A stretch of 64,000 nucleotides of DNA from JALZAI01 sp038207565 (lineage in GTDB: Bacteria > Actinomycetota > Actinomycetes > Mycobacteriales > Jatrophihabitantaceae), in NCBI GenBank assembly GCA_038207565.1, contig JBBQZQ010000004.1:62001-126000 (forward strand), in the 5' to 3' direction. Of the stretch, positions 58,842 through 64,000 are shown in pieces; position 1 is the stretch's first letter; each line of letters starts with the position of its first letter. Under the pieces are notes generated by a model that worked only from the letters and a program-made list of their open reading frames with translations, ran no database searches and was not told the origin of the DNA. Position numbers and translations under genes: made by a program.

Positions 58842-60035
58842 TCAGCCGGCCGGCATGAGCGCGGACGGCGGCGTGGGCAGGGTGCGCGCACCGGCGAGGC
58901 GCTTGCGCCAGCGCATGAACGAACGGGGCTGACCCAGCGCCAGCACGCCGATCGGTACGCCACCGCGTCGGTAGACAGCGAGGAAGTCGCGATCATCGAG
59001 CGAGCCCTCTTCCACCAGCACCGAGTCCGCGCCCTGTGCGCGGCCGGCGAACTGCACGCGGATTTCGTACTGGTCCGACCAGAAATAGGGACCGCGGCCC
59101 TTGACGCGCACCGCGCCGCCCGTGAGCAGGGTGGTCACCGCGATCGGGCCGCGCTCCCTCGCTGCGGTCCAGTGCTCGAGCCGCTGATGCGCGCCTAGTT
59201 CGGGATCGTGCCAGGTGGCGCAGTCGCCGACCGCGACGACGTTGGGGATGCCGGTCGCGCCGTAGGCGTCGCAGGCCACCCCGTCGCCGACGTCCAGCGC
59301 CGTCCCCGACAGCCATTCCAGATTCGGCTGGACACCGACGCCGACCACGACGACGTCGGCCGGCACGGATCGCCCGTCTGCGAGCTCGACCGCCTCGACA
59401 TGATCCGCGCCGGCGAACCCACCGACCCCGACACCGGTGAGCAGGCGCACGCCGTGCTCGGCGTGCAGCCCCCCCACGACCGCGCCCATGCTCGTGCCGA
59501 GAGCAGCGCTCAACGGTGCGGCCGTCGCCTCGACGACAGTGACGTCGACACCGAGCGAATGCGCCGTGGATGCAACCTCGGCACCGACGAATCCCGCACC
59601 GACCACCACGAGCCGAGCGCCGGGACGCAGCTCCGCACGCAATGCGAGCGCGTCGTCGAGCGTGCGGAGCACGTGCACACCCGCCGGCACCGCCGACCAG
59701 GGCAGCCGCGGACGCGCCCCGGTCGCGGCCACGACACCGTCCACGACCAGCTCCGACCCGTCCGAGAGCTCCACGCTGCCTCGCGCTGGGTGCAGCTGGA
59801 CGGCGCTGACACCGAGGCGCCAGTCGACGTCCAGATCCTCGTCGGCTGCGACCAGCGCGAGGTCCGTGTCGCCGGTCGTGCCGGCGAGGAACGTCTTGGA
59901 CAGCGGCGGGCGATCATAGGGCGCGTGGCTCTCCTCGCCCACGACCGTGATCGCGCCGTCGTAGCCCTGGGCGCGCAGCGCACGCGCAGCCGACACCCCG
60001 GCCAGCGACGCGCCGACCACGGCGACCGCCCTCAC
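58842..60035 (-). CDS. FAD-dependent ferredoxin reductase
   Basis: A 397-residue NAD(P)H:ferredoxin reductase of the rhodocoxin/BphA4 type. It has two nucleotide-binding turns, VVGASLAGVSAARALRAQG (FAD, residues 6-24) and VVVGAGFVGAEVASTAHSLG (NADH, about 150-170), plus PYDRPPLSKTFLAG and AVGDCATWHDPELG (second FAD motif). The GTG start at 60035 overlaps the Rieske ferredoxin stop. It would reduce that ferredoxin, which in turn feeds the oxygenase. Confidence 0.87.
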   Translation of the reverse strand: MRAVAVVGASLAGVSAARALRAQGYDGAITVVGEESHAPYDRPPLSKTFLAGTTGDTDLALVAADEDLDVDWRLGVSAVQLHPARGSVELSDGSELVVDGVVAATGARPRLPWSAVPAGVHVLRTLDDALALRAELRPGARLVVVGAGFVGAEVASTAHSLGVDVTVVEATAAPLSAALGTSMGAVVGGLHAEHGVRLLTGVGVGGFAGADHVEAVELADGRSVPADVVVVGVGVQPNLEWLSGTALDVGDGVACDAYGATGIPNVVAVGDCATWHDPELGAHQRLEHWTAARERGPIAVTTLLTGGAVRVKGRGPYFWSDQYEIRVQFAGRAQGADSVLVEEGSLDDRDFLAVYRRGGVPIGVLALGQPRSFMRWRKRLAGARTLPTPPSALMPAG

Positions 60036-60385
60036 GGAGCGGGCCGCGCGTCGGGCGGCAGATTCGGCAGGTCGGCGGAGAGGGTCAGATAGATGTCGCC
60101 ATCGCTCAGCGTCACCGCATGGGTACGCACCGGGCGTTTCGCCGGCGGCGCGTCCACCCTTCCGGTGCGCAGGTCGAATTTGGACGCGTGCAGCGGGCAC
60201 TCGACCTCGCAGCCTTCCAGCCAGCCGTCGGCCAGCGAGGCGTCCTGATGGGTACAAGTGTCATCGACTGCGAACACCTCACCGTCCTCGGTGTGGAAGA
60301 TCGCGACCGCAGGATCGAGGTCGACGCGCACCGATTCCCCCCTCGGGACGTCGGTGAGCGGACAGACTCGTATCACGTCGGCCAC
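60032..60385 (-). CDS. Rieske-type [2Fe-2S] ferredoxin
   Basis: A 117-residue soluble ferredoxin. CTHQDASL (Cys-x-His) and CPLHASKFDLRTG (Cys-x2-His) form a complete Rieske cluster site, about residues 43-70. It is first in a three-gene minus-strand operon with the reductase and oxygenase, and shuttles electrons between them. Size and motifs match ferredoxins of dioxygenase systems (BphA3/NdoA type). Confidence 0.88.
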   Translation of the reverse strand: MADVIRVCPLTDVPRGESVRVDLDPAVAIFHTEDGEVFAVDDTCTHQDASLADGWLEGCEVECPLHASKFDLRTGRVDAPPAKRPVRTHAVTLSDGDIYLTLSADLPNLPPDARPAP

Positions 60386-60697
60386 CTCTGTAATCGCCTG
60401 CGCGCGTCGCGCCCCTTCGAGATTAGAGCTGCCATTGCGCAGAGCACAACACGACGCGCGATACGCAACACCTTCGAAAAGGCCGGAACTCTAGCTTGAG
60501 GACGTATCGGGCGGGGCGATTTGTCCGGCTTGGCCCTGGCTGCCCCTCCCGCGCCGTCGGTAACGGTGCTGTCACGGAATACGGGTGGCGATCACGCTGC
60601 ACTGAGATCTCACCAAGGGCTCTGACTATCATGAGCAAACTCCGGGGGTCGGAAGGCGGGTTCACCTCAAGATGTCGACACCGAGCACAGTGCGGCC
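60386..60697. other. 312-base divergent control region of the demethylase and importer operons
   Basis: It separates the minus-strand Rieske operon from the plus-strand ABC importer, so both promoters lie here. The only notable site is CGCGATACGCAACAC at 60457-60471 (listed separately). Frames on either strand do not look coding. No ribosome site of note precedes GTG 60698. Confidence 0.55.
60457..60471. promoter_or_regulatory. Candidate IclR operator upstream of the Rieske demethylase operon
   Basis: CGCGATACGCAACAC shares CGCG-N3-CGCAACAC with 56823-56837. It lies 72 bases upstream of the ferredoxin start, comparable to the 96 bases at the dimethylglycine oxidase operon. Confidence 0.45.
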
Positions 60698-61843
60698 GTG
60701 GCGATAGCTCCAGCGGGGACGGCAGCCCCGCTCGAATTCCGGAACGTCACCAAGCGTTACGCGGGCGCCCAGGCCGCAGCCATCGACGACCTGTCCTTGA
60801 TCGTGCCCGCCGGCGAGGTCTGCGTGCTGGTCGGCCCGTCCGGCTGCGGTAAGACCACCGCCATGCGCCTGGTCAACCGGATGATCGACCTGACCAGCGG
60901 CGATATCTTGATCGACGGCAACAGCACCGTCGGCCGCCCGCCCGCCGAACTGCGGCGGGAGATCGGGTACGTCATCCAGCACGTGGGCCTGTTCCCCCAC
61001 ATGAACATCATGAACAACATCACGATGGTGCCGAAGCTGCTCGGCTGGGATCGCAAACGCGTCGCCAAGCGTGGCACCGAACTGCTCGACCTGATCGGCC
61101 TGCCCCAGGAGATGGCCTCCCGCTTCCCCAATCAGCTCTCCGGCGGTCAACGCCAGCGCATCGGCGTGGCACGGGCCCTCGCCGCGGACCCGCCGCTCAT
61201 GTTGATGGACGAACCGTTCGGTGCGATCGACCCGATCAATCGCGAGCGGTTGCAGAACGAGTTCCTGCGGTTGCAGAAGGAAATTCGCAAGACGGTCGTC
61301 TTCGTCACGCACGACATCGACGAGGCCATCAAGATGGGCGACCGGATCGCGATCCTGCGCGAGGGCGGCGACCTCGTTCAGTACGACACGCCGGATGCGA
61401 TCCTTGCCCGCCCCGCCAACGAGTTCGTCGCGCGCTTCGTCGGTGCCGACCGCGGGCTCAAGCGCCTGGCGCTCACCACGCTCGACGAGATCGACCTCGC
61501 CGACGCCCCGACCGTCCGCGACGGCGAGGCGGTCGGATCGTCCTCGTGGAGCGACGGCGATCGTGTCGTGGTCGTGGACGACGACCGACGCCCGTTAGGC
61601 GAGTTCACGCGCGATCAGCTTTCCAACGGCCGGATCACGGCTGCCGATGCGCACCCGATCGGTCCGACGGTAACCACATCGGCGACGCTGCGTGACGCGC
61701 TGTCGATAATGATGACCGACTCCGGCCGGCCCATCCTGGTGGTGGACGGAGACGGCCGGGTCGCCGGCTACGTGTCGATCGAACTGATCAACGAGAGCCT
61801 CAACCACGTGCGCAACGACAGTGCCGCGCCGACGGCCACATGA
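60698..61843 (+). CDS. opuCA: Quaternary-amine ABC importer ATPase with CBS domains
   Basis: A 381-residue ATP-binding subunit of a betaine/choline/carnitine-type importer. Walker A is GPSGCGKTTAMRL, signature LSGGQRQRIGVARAL, Walker B LMLMDEPFGAID, H-loop FVTHDIDEAI. The C-terminal 120 residues form a CBS pair (VDDDRRPLGEFTR and TDSGRPILVVDGDGRVAGYV), which in OpuA/OpuC senses ionic strength or a nucleotide. GTG 60698 is the start; the stop overlaps the permease gene (ATGA). Substrate is inferred from the adjacent betaine genes. Confidence 0.87.
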   Translation: MAIAPAGTAAPLEFRNVTKRYAGAQAAAIDDLSLIVPAGEVCVLVGPSGCGKTTAMRLVNRMIDLTSGDILIDGNSTVGRPPAELRREIGYVIQHVGLFPHMNIMNNITMVPKLLGWDRKRVAKRGTELLDLIGLPQEMASRFPNQLSGGQRQRIGVARALAADPPLMLMDEPFGAIDPINRERLQNEFLRLQKEIRKTVVFVTHDIDEAIKMGDRIAILREGGDLVQYDTPDAILARPANEFVARFVGADRGLKRLALTTLDEIDLADAPTVRDGEAVGSSSWSDGDRVVVVDDDRRPLGEFTRDQLSNGRITAADAHPIGPTVTTSATLRDALSIMMTDSGRPILVVDGDGRVAGYVSIELINESLNHVRNDSAAPTAT

Positions 61844-62574
61844 TGGCCCCCGTGACGAGGGTGCCCGAGGCGCCGGTCATCCCGGACTTCGGCAAGACCT
61901 CGAGCTGCGTGAAGGACAACGGGACGTTCTGCTGGGACTGGTTCAAGGATCACTGGGGTAACACGTTCGTGCCCGCAATAATCCAGCACATCGAGCTGTC
62001 TCTCATTGCCCTGGTGATCGGCTTCGTCATCGCCTTCGGGCTGGCGGTCGCCGCCTACCGCAAACGGTGGTTGGTCGCTCCCGTCACCTTCGCCACGAGC
62101 CTGCTCTACACGATCCCCTCGCTCGCGGCCTTCGAGATCCTCATCCCGGTGACCGGTATCAACCGGACGACGGTCGAGATTCCGCTCACCTCGTACACGT
62201 TGCTCATCCTGTTCACGAACACGCTGGCCGGCTTGAGCGGGGTATCGCCCGACGTGCGCGACGCCGCCGCTGGGATCGGTCTCACCCCGCGGCAGTCACT
62301 GCTGCGAGTCGAGCTCCCATTGGCAGTGCCGACGATCATCGCCGGGCTGCGGGTGGCCGCGGTGACCATGATATCGCTGGCCACGGTCGCGGCGGCTGTC
62401 CTGCCGCAGGGCCTGGGCAAGATCATCTTTGATGCGCTGAACACCGGAAACTTCAATACCTCGTTCATCGCGGCCGGCGCGTTCTGCGTTCTGCTCGCCC
62501 TGGCTGCCGACGGACTGCTCGCCCTGGCTCAACACTGGCTCACTCCGTGGGCCGCCTCCCGCCGGATCGGGTGA
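61840..62574 (+). CDS. opuCB: Quaternary-amine ABC importer permease, first subunit
   Basis: A 244-residue permease with about six membrane helices. The N-terminal 45 residues are periplasmic-facing and contain two Trp/Cys-rich stretches (SSCVKDNGTFCWDWFKDHWG), unusual for the family. The ATPase-contact EAA-like loop is DAAAGIGLTPRQSLLRVELPLAVP. It overlaps the ATPase gene by four bases and precedes the second permease by seven. Confidence 0.85.
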   Translation: MMAPVTRVPEAPVIPDFGKTSSCVKDNGTFCWDWFKDHWGNTFVPAIIQHIELSLIALVIGFVIAFGLAVAAYRKRWLVAPVTFATSLLYTIPSLAAFEILIPVTGINRTTVEIPLTSYTLLILFTNTLAGLSGVSPDVRDAAAGIGLTPRQSLLRVELPLAVPTIIAGLRVAAVTMISLATVAAAVLPQGLGKIIFDALNTGNFNTSFIAAGAFCVLLALAADGLLALAQHWLTPWAASRRIG

Positions 62575-62581
62575 GGTCGAG

Positions 62582-63370
62582 ATGAATGACTTCGTCGCCG
62601 GTTTCCACTTCGTGTTCGACAATTGGAGTTTGGTCTGGCCCAAGACGCTCGCTCACCTGGAGCTGTCCTCCAAGGCCGTACTCATCGCGGTCCTGATCGG
62701 CGTCCCGCTCGGCGTATTCCTTGGCCACATACACCGATTCTCGTTCCTCGCCATCAACGTCTCCAATCTCGGACGTGCGTTGCCGAGTCTGGCCGTGCTC
62801 GCGATCCTGCTTCCGGTCTTCGGCATCGGCACGACCGACGTGATCATCGCACTGGTCGTGCTGGCGGCTCCCCCGATCTTCACCAACGCCTACGTTGCGG
62901 TCGACCAGGTCGACGCGGACACAGTCGATGCGGCAAAGGGGATCGGCCTGCGCCCGCGCCAGGTGCTCATGAAGGTGGAAATTCCGCTCGCTCTTCCGAT
63001 CATCTTCGCCGGCATCCGCACGTCTGCGGTGTTCGTGGTCGCCACGGCCACGCTGGCGGGTTTCTTCGGCGGCGGCGGCCTGGGCGACATCATCAGCAAC
63101 GCGGCCTCCTATCACCTCAGCGGCGTGATCGGGGCGTCCTACGTCCTCATCGTGCTCGCCTTCGGCTCGCAGGCCCTGTTCATCCTGCTCGAACGGCTCG
63201 TTACGCCGGTCAGCCTGCGCTCGCACAATGCGCTCGGCGGCTTCCTGTCCCGGCAACGGACCACCATGGCTCGCGGCGGCGAGCAGCGGCTCGAGGCGGT
63301 TGACGACCTCGAGGAACACGACCGATCCGACGACTCAATCCAACTGCAACAAGGGAGTAACACCAGATGA
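62582..63370 (+). CDS. opuCD: Quaternary-amine ABC importer permease, second subunit
   Basis: A 262-residue permease with about five to six membrane helices, EAA-type loop DAAKGIGLRPRQVLMKVEIPLALP, and a charged cytoplasmic C-terminal tail (LEAVDDLEEHDRSDD). It pairs with the preceding permease. The stop overlaps the substrate-binding protein start (ATGA). Confidence 0.85.
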   Translation: MNDFVAGFHFVFDNWSLVWPKTLAHLELSSKAVLIAVLIGVPLGVFLGHIHRFSFLAINVSNLGRALPSLAVLAILLPVFGIGTTDVIIALVVLAAPPIFTNAYVAVDQVDADTVDAAKGIGLRPRQVLMKVEIPLALPIIFAGIRTSAVFVVATATLAGFFGGGGLGDIISNAASYHLSGVIGASYVLIVLAFGSQALFILLERLVTPVSLRSHNALGGFLSRQRTTMARGGEQRLEAVDDLEEHDRSDDSIQLQQGSNTR

Positions 63371-64000
63371 AACAGTCCAGACTGTTCAGCCGCACCGCCG
63401 GTGCCGCCATGGCAGCCGTCGTACTCAGCGGGCTGCTGGCCGCCTGCGGTGGTTCCAGCGGCGGGGGTAGTGGAACCACCGCCGCGCCGGGTGGCGGAAC
63501 CGGACCCGCCTCCTCTCCGGCCGCCCTGCCAGGGAAGGGAAAGCCGGCCATCGTGATGGGAGACAAGAACTTCGCGGAGGAATACCTGCTCGGGGCGTTG
63601 TACTCGCAGGCCTTGAAGGCGAAGGGCTTCACGGTGACCCTGAAGGAGAACCTCGGCAGCTCCGAGATCGCCGACAAGTCGCTGACCAGCGGGCAGATCG
63701 ACATCTACCCGGAGTACACCGGCGTCATCTACACCGAGCTGGCCAAGCTCGGCGACCGTGGCAAGAGTGCCGACTCCACCTACGCCGGCGCGAAGTCCTT
63801 CGAGGCGAAACGCGGCTTCACCATCCTGGAGCCGACCCCGTTCCGGGACGCGGACGGCGTAGCCGTGCTGAACGACTACGCGAAGAAGAACGGGCTGAAG
63901 ACGATCGGCGACCTGTCCAAGGTCGGTTCGTTCACCTACGCGGGCCCGCCGGAGAACGGAACCCGCTTCCAGGGTGTCGTGGGTCTGAAGAAGGTTTACA
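63367..64000 (+). CDS. opuCC: Quaternary-amine-binding lipoprotein, N-terminal part (runs off the window)
   Basis: The first 211 residues of an OpuAC-family substrate-binding protein. A lipoprotein signal ends in LSGLLAACGG (lipobox cysteine near residue 27), followed by a Gly/Ser/Thr linker. The mature domain begins IVMGDKNFAEEYLLGALYSQAL and includes GQIDIYPEYTGVIYTEL, both typical of glycine-betaine/choline/carnitine binders. The aromatic cage residues lie partly past the window edge. It starts inside the stop of the second permease. Confidence 0.87.
   Translation, partial: MKQSRLFSRTAGAAMAAVVLSGLLAACGGSSGGGSGTTAAPGGGTGPASSPAALPGKGKPAIVMGDKNFAEEYLLGALYSQALKAKGFTVTLKENLGSSEIADKSLTSGQIDIYPEYTGVIYTELAKLGDRGKSADSTYAGAKSFEAKRGFTILEPTPFRDADGVAVLNDYAKKNGLKTIGDLSKVGSFTYAGPPENGTRFQGVVGLKKVY

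Overview
The window is about 64 kb of high-GC, tightly packed DNA with many GTG starts, ATGA/GTGA stop-start overlaps and convergent genes that overlap at their 3' ends. Gene content (DUF6457 beside mobA, an Arthrobacter-type dimethylglycine oxidase, soxBDAG, an Actinobacteria-type class I PHA synthase, LapA and STAS small proteins, a PaaX regulator) points to a free-living aerobic actinomycete. I cannot place it to genus. It reads as ordinary chromosome: I see no insertion sequence, phage gene, CRISPR array or rRNA.

Layout. 0-5 kb: the start of zwf, a frameshifted prepilin peptidase, molybdenum-cofactor and formate dehydrogenase maturation genes (mobA, DUF6457, fdhD), a PaaX-type regulator and a DUF1206 membrane protein. 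5-9 kb: an Lrp/AsnC regulator divergent from a branched-chain 2-oxoacid dehydrogenase operon (E1a, E1b, E2). 9-18 kb: a polytopic membrane protein, LapA and STAS proteins, then a translationally coupled run of four glycosyltransferase genes, two of them fusions with opposite domain order, facing a small methyltransferase. 18-31 kb: a Rieske/DUF2231 membrane protein, a formate channel, a selenocysteine formate dehydrogenase (alpha subunit with in-frame UGA and SECIS hairpin, four-cluster Fe-S subunit, NrfD-type anchor), selD, tRNA-Sec, selA, selB and a class-V aminotransferase. 31-44 kb: a Tat-exported multicopper oxidase, a His-rich membrane protein, signal peptidase I, a secreted propeller-like protein, a NarL-type two-component system and a 1,792-residue secreted animal-type haem peroxidase with RTX and fibronectin-III repeats. 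44-49 kb: a polyhydroxyalkanoate operon (phaC, acyl-CoA dehydrogenase, acyl-CoA ligase, depolymerase-like hydrolase). 49-64 kb: a glycine-betaine module, from quaternary-amine ABC importer through a three-component Rieske demethylase and dimethylglycine oxidase to heterotetrameric sarcosine oxidase, with an IclR regulator.

How the parts fit. The formate module is nearly self-contained: channel, enzyme, FdhD, MobA and the whole selenocysteine insertion machinery lie within 31 kb. The betaine module should take betaine stepwise to glycine, releasing one-carbon units as formaldehyde or methylene-tetrahydrofolate, so formate oxidation could be the downstream sink (inference). A shared motif, CGCGnnnCGCAACAC, lies upstream of both minus-strand betaine operons and is a candidate operator for the IclR protein. 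The most unusual items are the haem peroxidase behind its own two-component system, the class-V aminotransferase in the sel cluster that lacks the usual desulfurase cysteine, the three-component electron chain for the betaine oxygenase, and the mirror-image glycosyltransferase fusions.
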